Shown here: one piece after another, positions 1 through 12,776 of the stretch | How positions within the stretch are numbered: the first letter of the stretch is position 1 | Layout: each line of letters begins with the position of its first letter | NCBI GenBank assembly: GCA_001792895.1 | Contig: MARA01000032.1 | Location: 434,001-498,000 of the forward strand | Reading direction: 5' to 3' | From: Lentinus brumalis | Taxonomy: Eukaryota > Basidiomycota > Agaricomycetes > Polyporales > Polyporaceae | DNA: 64,000 nt | The notes under the pieces: model-generated | Databases searched by the model: none | What the model was told of the DNA's origin: nothing | The model's input: only the letters and a program-made list of their open reading frames with translations | Made by a program: the position numbers and the translations under genes

Positions 1-36
1 TCGCCTTACGCACTTTGCCTCCTGTCTTGGTCACAT

Positions 37-2225
37 ATGTCGACCACCACCTTCGACCACACGAGGTTCCGTTCGACCGCCTTAGAGGCACGCGCGGGTC
101 CAGGACCTCTCAACGCGGCTGTCGTCTTTTGGGTTGACATTCTGCTGTTATGCGTCGTCGCGCTGTTGTTCGTCGTGACCTTACCTCGTATGATTGCTCA
201 CTTGAGTCAAGGCGGCGGGTGGAGACAGGGATTGTTCTTGCGTACGTGGATTTACAACCGGCGGTTGACTGAGGCTGACGAATGTATGTGTATTCTCCAG
301 GACACACATCCGCGACCTCGCACTCCGACGGACAATCTGTGTCTCCGAGGCGCACGCTCGACCGGCGGTCCATCGCCACGCGCACGGCGTGCAGCAGTAG
401 CAGCGAGAACGAGAAGCCCGCACCCACCCGCGTCCAAGCGTCCCACGTCCGCTCATGGCAGATGCTCTTTCCGCGTATGACGCACGTCCTCCGCCTGCCA
501 GTCCTCGGGCAAATCCACCTCGGCGGGGCCGTCATCTGCGTGCTGTACTTTTCGCTGCTGCTGTTCGCCGCGCTGTACCGGACGTCGATCTGGACGAACC
601 CGGTGCGCGCGGCGTATGTGGCGATCTCGCAGATCCCCGTCGTGTATCTGCTGGCGACGAAGAACAATGTGCTGGGTGTGCTGCTTGGGACGGCGTACGA
701 CAAGGTGCGTCGGTTCTGATGACCGTGGCTGCATAGACGTCTCATCTCTCCTTGATTTGACAGCTGAACTACTTGCACCGTTTCGCGGGACGGCTCCTAG
801 TTCTCGCTGCCAACGTCCACGCCATCGGTATGAGTGAGTCCCACTTGCAGTGCACTACACCTCGTGGTCATGTCTGATGTCGCGCAGTCTACAAATACAC
901 GCTCCAGGGCAGATGGATGCATGTTATCGCGGAAACCGACATTTCTTGGGGACTAGTGTCCCTCGTCCTGCTAGACATCCTCTTCCTCTTCTCACTCGAC
1001 GTCGTCCGGCGCAGAATGCGCAACCTGTTCATCTCGACACATGTCGTCGCATCAATCCTCTTCCTCGTCACGGTATGCTATATCCTTCCTCCAATCCATG
1101 CCCACACATTGATCCTCTCGGTGCACTGTCGTAGGTCTGCCTCCATAAGAACGCTGCAGTGCCGTACGTGATCGCCGGTGCGGTGTTCTACGGTCTCGAT
1201 CGGGTCCTGCGCATCCTCAAGTCCCGCATCTGTACCGCGACGATCATCTGCCTCCCCGAGCTGCACACGACGCAAGTCCACATCCCGAAGCTGAACAGCG
1301 GCTGGCGCGCCGGCCAGCACGTCCGCCTGCGGATCCTCTCGTCTGGGATGGGGCCCTACGGGTGGGCGGAGGCGCATCCGTACACGATCGCATCCGCCAG
1401 CGACGGGACGGTCCAAGAGGGGATCGTGTTGTTGTGCAAGAAGACTGGGAGTTGGACGCGAAGGCTGTACGACATTGCCGCGGAGAACAGGAGGGGTGCG
1501 CTGGGAGGCAGTGATGTCAGGGTGCTGGTCGAGGGACCGTACGGTGCGTTGCCCTGTTCTCACCGGTCGTAGTCACGCTCATGCCAGCCATTTGGATTGT
1601 AGGAGGACTAGGCTACACCGTTCCAGACAGCTTCTCTGGCGCTGTCTTCTTCGCGGGAGGAAGTGGTATCTCGTATGGATTGTCTGGAGTTCAAGAGCTG
1701 CTCGAGCACGCGAAGAGCGGAGTTGGCGGTGTCCGCTGTGTGGACCTCGTCTGGAGTGTCCACCATCCAGGTACGTTCCGCCTTTTCGCATGCACTGCCG
1801 AGTCATTGACGCCTCCCACGTAGACTGTGTACGACCCATCCTCCCCCTCGTAGCTGCCCTTCTCGCAGAAAGCAAGGCCGCCGATATAGCTTTCACCATC
1901 TCCGTATTCTATACCCGAGCAGTCACGGCGGACCATTCGTTCGAGGACCTGGAACTCCCGACCGGTCTCTCCCTCACGCCAGGCAGATTAGACGTCTACA
2001 GCATACTCGTCGGTTCGACAATGCACACTACATCACCGAGGGACATGTTCATCGGAGTGTGCGGGCCGTCCAGTCTTGGTGCCAGTGTTCGGAAAGCCAT
2101 GCGGGATGTCAATAACAGGATTCCTGACACGGTGGGACGTTTTGATCTGCATGAGGAGTGAGTGTCATTTCATTCGTTATGTTCAAGGCCGTTATTGACT
2201 CTTCGTCAGGATCTTTTCGTTGTAG
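37..2225 (+). CDS. Ferric reductase-like transmembrane oxidoreductase (FRE family)
   Basis: Membrane flavocytochrome predicted to pass electrons from NADPH through FAD and two hemes to extracellular ferric or cupric ions. Eight exons join in phase to about 595 residues, starting 37-241, 301-704 and 764 onward, and ending in HEEIFSL before a stop at 2223-2225. One N-terminal membrane segment (AAVVFWVDILLLCVVALLF) precedes the ferric-reductase helices. Those helices carry the heme-ligand histidines in YLHRFAGR, ANVHAIG, STHVVAS and VCLHKNAA. The FAD site is HPYTIAS, and the NAD-binding half starts GPYG and has FFAGGSGISY. Start 37 is the first ATG and gives a plausible amino end, but only 36 bases precede it, so an upstream exon cannot be excluded. 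A second family member lies at 7405, clearly divergent, so not a recent tandem copy. Confidence 0.9.
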
Positions 2226-2458
2226 ATGCCGGAGGTTTCATCTGCGTTTTGCTACTGCTTCTGCATCTGTAACGTTTCCAGCGTTGGCCATACATGAGAC
2301 GCACATGAACCTATTGGGAAGTTGGACTCCTGCAAGTATGGACGGTCCGCTGTCTCCGCCTGCTGGCTATGGTTCGCGCTTCCACGATCCCGTCCAGCTA
2401 ATCAAAGCTAATCACAGAGACCTCTTCTCGATCCGATTACACCTTCCTCTGAGCCATC

Positions 2459-4111
2459 ATGCAGCGACTCCCTCCTGAAGCTCTTATGCACGTCTTCTCG
2501 CACATCGGTCCCACGTTGGCACATTTCGGCTGGGTATGCAACATCATGGCCGTATGTCGGCGCTGGAAGAACATCCTCCTTCGCACTCCCCGATTCTGGG
2601 CGGATCTCATTGAAGGCTCGAGCTGGCAATTTTATGGATTTCACTCGATCCGTCTCGATGCGGACGTGTGGAGGAGGTTCCGGTTTGCCGTTGTAAAGTC
2701 AGGCCGCCTACCTTTGCAACTCTACATCACATGCCTCGATGACAGGGTTGCCGACTTCCTCTTCCCCCATCGATACAGGATCTCGACGCTCGTCATATCT
2801 CAGAAATTTCCACATGTCCATGGCCCGGGGATCAATCGCCTAGTCAGGGCAGGACTATCTGGTCTTGCACGGCTGTCGATCGCGTACGTGCACTACGAAG
2901 GGGGATATGCTGACCGTGATTTCCGGATGGCGTACCCGCATATCGACTCTACCCTCATGCCTCAACTCCGCACGCTTGAAATCCCCGGGCATCATTTTGC
3001 GGGAAACACCCCACTCCACTCATTGCGACATCTCACGCTCGGAGAGTGCGGCTGGCAGCGCTGGTGCAGTTGCGGCTCCGAGTCGCACAGTCTCGACAGC
3101 CTCCTTCGGGCACTCGAGCAGTGCCGCGAGCTTGAGACACTCGCCCTCCAAGGCGTCTCCGTCACCCAAGACGGCGGCACCACCGATCGCGTGGTTCGTC
3201 TGAACGGACTTCGAGATCTGCGGATAGAAGGTACCGCCCAATCCATCTTCACGTACCTAACACACCTCGTCTTCGCTCCAACCATCTCGCTCTACTTGTC
3301 TATCACCCCAGGTGACGGAACGTTCCTCGACGTCTTACCCCCAACTGTCGAGGTCGCCGTGCTCGGAGCGTACGACATCCAGCGGGTGCACTTCCGCGGT
3401 CTACCTCGGAGTTGCTCGGTCGACATCTACGGGGCGCACGGGCAGGAGATGCGAGTCACCGAAAGTCGGGAGGAGGATGAGGTGGACGGGTATGATAGGC
3501 AGCTCTTGCAGACCGTCGGCCTGTTCTCCCAGGTGCCGAGGGTCGACGTCGAGCTCGACGGACAGGATAGCGCTAGCGCCCCCACCCTGCGAGAAGTGTG
3601 GACCGAGTTCAGAGGACTTCGCTCCTTCAGAATGGCCGACTGCGACTGCAGGTTCTACTTGCTCCCGTTCATGGCCTCTCTCGAGGGCCAGCAGTCGCTG
3701 CACGCCCTCGAGCACCTGTCCATCACGTGGAACTGCGCATATGATGGGTGGTTCTTCATGAATCGAAGGGGAGGAGAGCGAGATTCGATCGTCACCAACG
3801 GTTGCAACGCATCGGTACCTGTATGGCCCACTCCCTACGACGCCTCGGCTTGCGAGGCTTTCTGCGACTTACTTGCACCTGTGCTTGCATCGGAGCCGTT
3901 CACAGACTGTCTTCAGAGCCTCGAGGTACTCATTTGCCCATCACCGACGGACGGATATACTCCTGGTGCTGGGGATATGGCTGTCATACAAGCATTGTTG
4001 CACGAACGTCTGGACTCACTGGTGCAAGAGCTCACTGTGGTTTTATACCGACGGAGGCCCCGATTCACACTGAGCCGGCAGGCTGTAATGTATCGGTACC
4101 CTCAGGCTTGA
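2459..4111 (+). CDS. F-box-like protein, single exon
   Basis: Predicted substrate-recognition subunit of an SCF ubiquitin ligase, 550 residues without introns. The F-box sits at residues 2-50: LPPEALMHVFSHI, then WVCNIMAVCRRWKNILLRTP and RFWADL. This is the usual basidiomycete pattern of a helix followed by VCRRW and TPRFW. The rest is a long leucine-rich region with irregular LRR-like strands, such as LRTLEIPGHHF, LRHLTLGECG and LETLALQGV. The substrate is unknown. The start is the ATG nine bases before the F-box leucine, which leaves almost no N-terminal tail, unlike the paralogues at 10293 and 29138 with an extra coiled exon. These families are expanded and fast-evolving in Agaricomycetes, so no orthologue name is justified. 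Confidence 0.85.
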   Translation: MQRLPPEALMHVFSHIGPTLAHFGWVCNIMAVCRRWKNILLRTPRFWADLIEGSSWQFYGFHSIRLDADVWRRFRFAVVKSGRLPLQLYITCLDDRVADFLFPHRYRISTLVISQKFPHVHGPGINRLVRAGLSGLARLSIAYVHYEGGYADRDFRMAYPHIDSTLMPQLRTLEIPGHHFAGNTPLHSLRHLTLGECGWQRWCSCGSESHSLDSLLRALEQCRELETLALQGVSVTQDGGTTDRVVRLNGLRDLRIEGTAQSIFTYLTHLVFAPTISLYLSITPGDGTFLDVLPPTVEVAVLGAYDIQRVHFRGLPRSCSVDIYGAHGQEMRVTESREEDEVDGYDRQLLQTVGLFSQVPRVDVELDGQDSASAPTLREVWTEFRGLRSFRMADCDCRFYLLPFMASLEGQQSLHALEHLSITWNCAYDGWFFMNRRGGERDSIVTNGCNASVPVWPTPYDASACEAFCDLLAPVLASEPFTDCLQSLEVLICPSPTDGYTPGAGDMAVIQALLHERLDSLVQELTVVLYRRRPRFTLSRQAVMYRYPQA

Positions 4112-7100
4112 GTATCGGATGCGTGGCTTGCCCTGGAGAATAGGTCCCTGAGGATGAATGCACCGCAGTTACTGTATACTGTATGATACGTCGCATAGGG
4201 TCGTTGGTTCAGGGTCTCCAGTAAAGTCGTGGGAACATGGACCTGGATGTCTACTCAGTGAATTCGGGTCAGCGCTGTATTCTTGTCTTCCAAGATCGTG
4301 TACACACACACGAATTACGTTCAATGTCAGAGTAGCGGCTTGGCTACTCAGTACTTAGCACAATCGACTATTTACTGGCAACCACTCCGCGAACTAACCC
4401 CATGCAGACGTCCGCAGAAAGACGCCGCTCTTCTCGATCATTCACACTTCCAGGCGAAGCTGACTCGTGCTGCCCGGAGATTGTGAGCGCGGTTTGAGAG
4501 TACTCAAGCTCCAGGTCCCCTCCGCAGTGCTCCTTGGGAGATAGTACGATTGACGCTGGTCGTATGCGGTTCCGTCGAAGCAGCAGCTTATTGAATACGC
4601 TATCTACACAAGCGGAAGGCCGAGTTGTGGCGGCCAATTGCGTAGAATTTGAAGCTTACAGGGCAATCCGGATACTACATTTATTCCCGAAGGTAGTACG
4701 AGTAGATCAATTCCTCAGGCGCGGCATCCACGATCGACAACCGTGGCAAGAGCGGGCGATGCAGTGTGCATTGTGGACTACAGTCACCACACTAACATCT
4801 CGACAACTCGGTACCAACGATGCAATATGACAATGTCACCACCACGACCTGCCAATACCCTGCGACAACCCTGCGATTCGGGTGGTGGCGAGAGTAACCT
4901 TGATTATGTCGTGATCCTGTAATGCCATGCGTCCATCACCAAGCAGCGAGAAAATGACGCACCTTCAGGCATCCTGCATTAGTCTGCGCATTGCGCCAGT
5001 AGCAGGGCGGTCTCGCGTAGAGCCCGACTGTCGCAGTGTCGGAGATCTGTCCCAGAGGTGGAAATCCGAGCACTGGCGAGGATTGCCTATTTGTTCAAAT
5101 GTCGAGACTCCTCCCTCGCGTCTCGAGGCGTCCCGTATCGCACCATATGGTGCATTCTGACGCTTCAGCCCGTGTGTCGAGATTGATTGTCGTCGACCGT
5201 CAACATGTAGCGAGGCGCGACGGCAATGAAAGAGTCCCGATGAGCGTGCAGGCTGTGTGAGGTCGGACAGAACGCCGAGTATTAGGGTGCGAATCGCTGT
5301 AAGAGAGAGAGATGATTTAATTCAGACGACATACGTAAGTCCAAGCGCGTACCGTCTGAGGAAGTGTAGCGTCCCTGCAACGCCGTCTCCTCGGTGGGTT
5401 TCACCAGTTCCGGCGGCCAGTCACGGTATCCATCGTGCGATGCCTCTTGACAGCGATAGCAGCCGCAATCGAGGTCCGCTGTGTGCTTGACGCATATGTC
5501 CTTATAAGCCGACTTGTAAGCGCAGTTCCTAACGGTGAAGGGGTGAATAGCGTGCCGGCTGTACTCTGAGAGACTCTGAGGGAGGAGCTACTTAGAGGCG
5601 GGCAAGCAGCGATGGCTGTGCTGTGTCGAGCCAAGCGCACATGCGGTCTTCTCTCTCTCCTCCCACCACCTTGATCGGCCATGGTAATATCCCAGAAGGA
5701 TTGGAACAGGAAAGGTACATACTGTATCGGCTTCGGGATGAGTCAAATTGTCTGTCATTCAAGCGAACGCCGTGGCGATCTCGGGCAACGCTAACGCTCC
5801 GCAGCACGCATGCCGCGGAACGAAGGGACCTTTGAAAATAGCCAGTATCGATGGTGTTTAGCGGCTGCTATCACTGCAGAGTATACTCAACTTCGTGCCC
5901 GAAGGGTGAGCACCTGACGACGAAGGTCATATCCGCCCAGACCCGCAGCCGTCTCGTGAGGTGCCACAGAAGGACACTACAGCTTCGACGCCGAGCCGTG
6001 CGTAGAAGCTCGTTAAGCTTCCGCTCGAGTGCTCGATGTGTTATCTTTAGACGGGAACACGGAGTCGGCTGCCCGCACATGTTGATGCAGGACGAACCTC
6101 CATGCAGACGCAGCTCGTTGCGCGGACCGACGCCAATCAAGGTCGTTCTGTGGTCACTTTTGCTCACCGGTCAGAGGAACGCAGGGCCTCACCACAATGG
6201 TTCGTGCTCCCGACAGGAATGAGGTGAGTGCCCCGTTGTTTGTCATGAAACCGAGCGACTTATCTGTAGTCCCAGGTGTCAGCTCACTTTAGAGCCGCCC
6301 AGAAATAAAGCGGCTTCTTGCGGAGGAAGAGTCAGCATGGACCGGAGAGGTATGCGTGGTTCTAGCTCCTCCTTCCTCCCTCTTTCATGTCAAGGAAGGC
6401 TTCGAATGATATCTGATAATCTCCCCTCTGCAGGCGTACGTGAGCGCTGGCAGATAAGGGGCAGCGCCATCGTGATTTCGCCAGTAATCCGTCACGGCAT
6501 TGCCGCGAGGGCAACGCTGAAGCACCTCAGGCTCTCCTCCATTGTATCATCAATAAGCCCTAGGAGCAGGCTTGCGTAATGTTGGGCGATATCACGTCTT
6601 CGGCGGTTGTCAAAGTTGTGTGGCTCCGAGCGCTCACATAACGTCGAACAGCGTGAAGTCCGTCTTATCCTCGGACTACCACATGCACCGTCCTCAGAAT
6701 ACATCAATGTCTCGTGTTGCGAGGTGCGGTCGACAGCTCTACTAACGACCACGCAATCTCGGTCAAGCGACCTCTTACCGTTGTAGCAGAGTCAGCGACT
6801 ATTCAATTGACTGGGGGCAGGTCCATCACCGCCCTCGAAACCTCCTCCATAGTCGCGAGCTGAACGGTTTCGCGAGCTCTGGACGATATCTCCTTAGGGA
6901 ACATGGGTCTCGGGCACTGCGGACGAGCGAACCAGGCAATAGGACCACACCGAACCACATTAACGCGAAGGCTTTTGTTATATAACAATGCGGGTGTACG
7001 TCCTGATTGGCTATGCGTATGTTGAAGCATATCTTTCGACATTCCAGATCCGCGCCGGTGAGATCGAGGACCGTTCGATCGCACAGTGTTTGCCCATGCT

Positions 7101-7404
7101 GATGGAGCTTCTGTAGCGAAGGTTTGCAACGAGCCCATGCGGCCTGCCTGGTGTCGCAGCACGGCGGTCCGTTACTCCCTCCACCGCACACGGAAGCACA
7201 CCTCCATTCGTATGCGTCAATGTCCATCTGTGGTATGCGGGTTCCCATCGCCCATCGACCTCGATATCCTCGTTGGCGCGTGCTCGACGTGCCGATGGCG
7301 TACTACATATATTCGAGCAAGAAGCACGGGAGGAAGCTCAGGGATCCCTCCTCGCTCCGTCCGCCCACGCAAGCTGCAGCTCCTGCTTATTCTCGTTCTT
7401 CAGG
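4112..7404. other. Intergenic stretch, no gene recognised
   Basis: About 3.3 kb between the first F-box gene and the second ferric-reductase gene. All open frames are short, lack conserved motifs and show no consistent splice structure. No transposase or reverse-transcriptase motif, tRNA or long repeat was seen. The right end serves as upstream region of the gene at 7405 and contains two GATA motifs, listed separately. Confidence 0.6.
6411..6458 (+). promoter_or_regulatory. Paired GATA motifs upstream of the second ferric-reductase gene
   Basis: ATCTGATAA at 6411-6419 matches the ATCWGATAA consensus reported for fungal iron-sensing GATA repressors (Urbs1, SRE, SreA family). A second core AGATAAG lies at 6452-6458. 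They sit roughly 0.95-1 kb upstream of the start at 7405. The match is exact but short, and regulation of that gene is inference only. Confidence 0.3.
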
Positions 7405-9721
7405 ATGAGCCTCAGCGCGACTTCGAGCTTCAACGCGACCTCTGTGTCCGCACCTTCAGGCCTTGCTCCCCCTCCTTCCGGTTCTCCCGCCGTTTCGCTC
7501 GACAAGGCCCTCCGCATTGCTCGGGCGAAGGCTTATCCTGAGCAGATGTGGTGGCTCATCGCGAGCTTCATCGCGTTCATCGCCATCTGCCAGGCCTTCT
7601 CCTGGTTTTGCATGAAGCTATCTTCGCGGTCACCTTCCCAGTCAAAGAAGCCCGCCGATGCTGAGGTCGGCGACTCTCGTTCCGCCGCCTCTCGCCGCTT
7701 CTCATGGCGACACTTCCCGAGCGCCCTTATCAACCTGTATCGCGTCGTCGCCTTCAGGTGGACTCTGGAGATCGGCCAGTCGTACACTCTCAACGTCGCG
7801 GAGGTCTTTGTCACTTGTGGGTATATCGTTGCGCTCTTCACCTGGGAGTTCGTCAACAGTGAGTAGCATTGTATCACTCACCGGTTAAATAGACTAACTC
7901 GTATCATCTAAGCTACCAATGCCGAAGGTGTGAAGTTCGATCCTCAGTATTGGACGAACAGGGCTGGTGTGCTCGCTGCCAGCCAATTCCCCTTGGTGAC
8001 TGCGCTGGGCACCAAAAACAACGTCATCGCCTGTGAGTGACCATACCCCCAACGTCAGCGCAGTCTGTCTAAGCTTAGGTGGCAATAGACATAACCGGCA
8101 TCAGCTACGATAAGGTAGGGTTCTAGGGCCCTTGAAATGATGCGATGCTCACGCAGACTCCAGCTGAACTACATCCACCGGATGACCGCCCGCGTCGTCT
8201 TCGTCCTGTTGTGGGTGCACGGAGGTGGCAAAGTAGGCATCTGTGTGTCCATTCGTATGTATAAACACTGACTGTATACTGCCTCAGATCAGCACCTCTG
8301 CTGAGTTTCCGGCTGTATGGGAAGAGTGGTTTGTCCGCGTCGGCCTTACCGCCCTGACGGCTTTCACGATCCTCATTCTGGTCTCCCTTCGTCCCATCCG
8401 GGCTCAGGTCTACGAGCTGTTTTACTTCACGCATTTTATCATGGTCTTGTGAGTACTATTGTCGTACCTTGTTCCTCCTCTCCCTGACGCGCATGTTTAC
8501 CAGGATCATTCTCCTCGGAGGCTACTTCCACGCGAATATGTTTCACCAGGGCACGTACATCTGGCCGTCGTTCCTCATCTGGGGCCTTGACCGCGCCATC
8601 CGCTTTGCACGCGTGATCTACTACAACCACCTCTACTTTGGCTTCACCTCGAAGTCCGACCGACTTGATGCCTCAGTCGAGCTCCTCTCCCCGCACTTTG
8701 TTCGCCTGCACATCCATCGCCCGCCGCACTTCAGCTGGACTCCGGGTCAGACCGCTTTCCTGGCTATGCCGTCCGTCTCCGGGATGCCGCTCGAGATGCA
8801 TCCCTTCACCATCGCATCCGTCGACTCGCACTACCAGCTAGCCGGTGTCAAGACTCCGGCTATCGGAGACATCGAGAAGAAGTTCTCGGACGCCCTCGAC
8901 GTCGCCCCCTACTGGAAGGAGCTCGTGTTCCTCATCAATGTCCGCGAAGGGTTCACAAAGCGCCTTGCGGGCATCGCGGAGAACGGGAAGAAGGTCAAGG
9001 TGCTCATCGACGGTCCATACGGTTTCTCGCCCAACTTGGACCACGACGACACGGTCGTACTTATCGCCGGAGGGTCCGGCGTGTCGTTCACGCTGTCAAC
9101 CTTCCTCGGCGTCCTCAGCCATGTGCAGATCAAGAAGAGCATCTGCCGTAAGCTCGTCTTCATATGGACAATTCGTGATGCCAGTGAGTGTTTCCATGTG
9201 TTCCCGGCGGTGTTCGTCTACTGACATCCTGGATCTTGCATCTGTAGCACATATCGAGTGGGTCTCGAAGGCGCTGACGAAGGCTCTCGAGTTCGCTCCT
9301 TCCGAGGTCGAGATTGCCATCCGTATCTATGTCACGGCGCACAACTCTGATGTCGACGCACTCCGGCAAGTGAAGTCGTGGGGCGAAGATGACTCGATCC
9401 ACTCCTCGGATGGTACTGCTGTCGGGCGCAGCCGTCCTCCCTCGCTCCTCAACTTTTCCGCAGTGCAGGTCATGCTAGGCCGCCCAGACCTTCGTGCTCT
9501 GCTCCACGAGGAGGTCGCTGCGAGTTCCGGCGGCCGTCTTTCTGTGACAGGTATGCCGTCTCGTTACTGCGATCCGAAGAGGTAGCTGACTTCTTCGGAC
9601 AGTATGCGGCTCGCAGGGTATCGCGCGTGTTTGCCGTAAAGCGCTTCGCGTCCCCGTGTCCACCGCGCTCCACGGCGGCCCAAGCGTTGTTCTGCACGTC
9701 GAGTCGTTTGGTTACGCTTGA
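7405..9721 (+). CDS. Ferric reductase-like transmembrane oxidoreductase (FRE family), second copy
   Basis: Same reaction class as the gene at 37. Eight exons join in phase to about 645 residues, and the stop is at 9719-9721. After a Ser/Pro-rich amino end comes a first membrane helix (MWWLIASFIAFIAICQAF), a loop, then helices carrying the heme histidines in YIHRMTARV, WVHGGG, FTHFIMV and GGYFHAN. The FAD motif is HPFTIAS and the nucleotide motif is LIAGGSGVSF. The protein ends in LHVESFGYA, the usual ferric-reductase carboxyl end. Short exons (for example ITGISYDK around 8090-8115) are needed to keep phase. The ATG at 7405 is chosen because the open frame upstream of it has unrelated composition. 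Possible GATA sites lie upstream. Confidence 0.92.
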
Positions 9722-10292
9722 GACGTCTGACCGCTATTTCTGATGATATGTGATGTTCCCTAGATGCTCCTGATGCTAGCTAGACCCTGTATCATTAGTG
9801 ACCTCATTATTTGCACGGCGTAACGGTTGCCACTTGCGCATATCCCTGGCTACCAAGTCTTTGGGAGTGGCACGACGTACTCGGCTCAACGGCAGCAGCT
9901 GGGCACAATCTCTTCAGGTGGTCAAGTTTTTGAACTTACTCACGCGCGGCAGGGACAGTCCTGTCGGGAATACTCAGCTGCAGTGCTCTTGCAGCTCCGG
10001 CCGTCCGGTCGATCATATACGTAGGTCACTCATAAGTGATTCATTCGAGTCACACCTAGTACTGACTTTCCGCCTCCTTTGTTGAGCGCCTGCGAAAACA
10101 GGTAACCACCGGAAGCGGTTCCGGGCGGCAAACGCTTCTCCGTTTTTCTACCTATTACTGCCAGCAGCTGGAACCCAGCTCCATCCTCTATCTTCATCGC
10201 TCGACAAGGAACGCTGACTTCAAACAATGTCCAAGGTGGGTGGATACTCATGGTCGCTCTGCTTCTGCGTATCAACACTGTGTTGACCACAG
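9722..10292. other. Intergenic region, nothing recognised
   Basis: 570 bases separating the ferric-reductase stop from the next F-box start. No open frame with known motifs, no tRNA and no obvious repeat. It should contain the terminator of one gene and the promoter of the next. Confidence 0.5.
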
Positions 10293-12561
10293 ATGCCACA
10301 GAAGTCAGAGTCAGTCGGGTCCCCCAGATTGATATCCGAGGTCGCGGAAAATGACTTCGCAGACATCAATGTACTAGGCCCGCAACAGGTTCAAGCTCGG
10401 TGTTTGTCCAGAATTGAACAGTACAGAGGCCGTATCGCAGCCCTTCGCGCGATCTACAACCTCGGTGAGCCCCTGCGCGTCGAAAACGTGCCCGATTTTC
10501 GCAACTCATGCCATGACCATGACCGTAGGGGCACTGCGTATGGAAGAGGATGCTCTTCCTTACTTGCACGAGGCCGGGTTACAAGCGACCGGCCTTCCGG
10601 GCCTTCCTGAATCCGCTCTCGAAAAGATTAAAGAGTGCAAGACTCGCATGCGAGGTCTACGCTCCCTATACAACTTTGCTGCGCCCATCAACCACATCCT
10701 CCCCGTCGAGCTTCTGAGCGAAGTTTTCTCATATCTGCGACCCGACTTCAACCGCCGTTGGGGCATGTCAATCCTGCACGTGTGCCGCTTCTGGACCGAC
10801 GTGATGCACAAGACCCCGCGGTTCTGGGCAAACCTCTTGGCCACGCATCAGGAGGTGACAACCCTGCCTGGTTGGAAGCTCAGTCGCTACCGGCTCGCCC
10901 TAAACCTCTCCGCCACTCTCCACCTATCACTGTCATTGATAGGCTTGCCCGTTGTGCTCGCCGAGCTCCTGCGCCCACATGCGCACAGAATCTCCCTTCT
11001 GCACGTCTCAGTCGCGCAGAGTATCGATGGGCTGAATTTTTTATTTGAGGCGGACATGCCCGTCCTCCAGTCTTTGGCTGTCACTCCCTGGATCAACAAT
11101 TGGCGGTTTCGAGAGCGCCAAAAACGGCTGTCTGCAAACTACGTCCAACTCCCCACTACTCTCCCAGCACTCCGCAACATTAGCGTTGCAGCCGAACACT
11201 TCAGTATGGCCTCTTCCTTGCTGCGACGCGTCGATCTCACTTCGTGCTGGTGTGTGGGATGCCAGGCCTATGATCGCCGAATCGACCCGATTCTCCTCGC
11301 TCTATCGCAGTGCACATCACTCGAAGAACTCAGCCTCACGAACTGCCTCCCCGAACACGAGCCCTACCCTGACAGCCCCCAAGTCCGCTGTTCTCCGGGC
11401 TTGAGCGCCACCTTGCCTCATCTACGCCGTCTCGCGATAGAGAGTCAACGGCGTTCTGTGGCGATCATCTTGCCACGGCTCATAGTGCCGCCTACAACCA
11501 CACTTGAGTTCAATATACCCGGACGCTTCAAGCTACCAAGTCCCGTCGACATGCAGTCGTTCCAAGCTATCACCACAGCCGACCATGTCTTCCTCAGCCT
11601 CCGCGATACCCCTCGAGAACCTAATGTGATGGAGGTCTATGATGTCCACGGACGTCAGACGCTGAGCGTCATAGCGAACTACCAGGAGGACTACTGGGAG
11701 CAGGACGAGGACGGCCGCGATCCCTACGCCTCGCCAGGCGTCTGCTATGCCCAGGATGTTGCCGATATCTTCGCGTCTGCCAACTCTGTCACCTCCCTGC
11801 GTGTCGTGGGACGCCTCAATGCACACGTGAGGCCGCCTTACAACCCTTGGGCTACCGTCGTCGATACGTTCCCTTCCCTACATCGACTCGACATAGGCCA
11901 TCCAGCAGACAACTTATCGTCGATCTTGGAGATCCTCAGCCAACCCCGGCCAGATGGCAGGTGCCGATGTCCATCCCTCCGTGAACTGTGTCTCCTCTGG
12001 TCGAGCGAGGCTATGTGGCCTTGGATCGTGGACCCTGGTAGGGAGCCGGCGGACGAGTCAAGTTCCTCATCCGAGTCTGACGCATACGGCGATGATGAGT
12101 CAGTATCCGACGAGTCCGAGTCACGACCGGCTTTCAGTGGCATTCTTATGGACAAGTTCTTCGCTGCCCGTCGAGATTGGAGCTGGTACCTGCAAGGAAC
12201 ATGCGATAGAATCCGCGGCTTGCGTGAACGGTCTGAAGCACACGTCGAGACGGACGACAAACGTACCTGGCTTCCATACGGCACGACCGAGACGCGCGTG
12301 CTTGCGGAGGCGATAACGTCGTGCCTCTCGCGTCGGGAAGCGCTAGGAGCTGCACCGTTGAGGGAGCTACAGATTGGCATCATGCCGCCGCGAAACCGTG
12401 ACATACTCGAGGCGAAGGCCGATTCCCAGTCACCCGAAGACTATCGCCGCGATGACGAGTATCTGGAACGACATCTCCCGCACGAGCCGCCGGAGACACG
12501 ATTGGTGAAGCTGCTGGAAGGACAGGTTGAGAACCTTGATGTGTACTGGTTTCGAGCCTGA
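10293..12561 (+). CDS. F-box-like/LRR protein, two exons
   Basis: Predicted SCF substrate receptor of about 734 residues. Exon 1 is 10293-10464, the intron is 10465-10528 (gtgagc to tag), and exon 2 is 10529-12561. The join keeps the frame (NLG-ALRMEEDALP). Exon 1 ends in a helix, RIEQYRGRIAALRAIYN. Exon 2 repeats a similar helix, IKECKTRMRGLRSLYN, just before the F-box (ILPVELLSEVFSYL, then HVCRFWTDV and TPRFWANL). Leucine-rich segments follow, then a Ser/Asp/Glu-rich stretch around 12055-12120. The gene at 29138-31366 has the same two-exon plan and matching blocks (CLSR, EDALP, IPGRFKLP-type segments). If exon 1 were wrong, translation could begin at a downstream ATG in exon 2 (10531 onward) without losing the F-box. 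Confidence 0.82.
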
Positions 12562-12776
12562 GTGGAACAGTGCTCGCCGCAGCTCCGTTGAGGTTGGCTG
12601 CTTCGCGAGCGCGGGGATACTTTATTTCATATAGAGAGTCGACAACAGTCTTTGCAGTCCGAACATAAGTACAAGGTGATGAGGCTAGAAGACATGTACT
12701 GTAAAGCCAGCTCGCTGTTCGTAGTCGGACGTTGACCAGACGTGAGTATGATCGCGCCCTTATTCCAATAAATGAC

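Noticed and set aside
282..400. Frameshift in the first ferric-reductase gene
   Set aside because: A normal intron 242-300 (gtacgt to ctccag) restores phase, giving LFLRHTSATSH.
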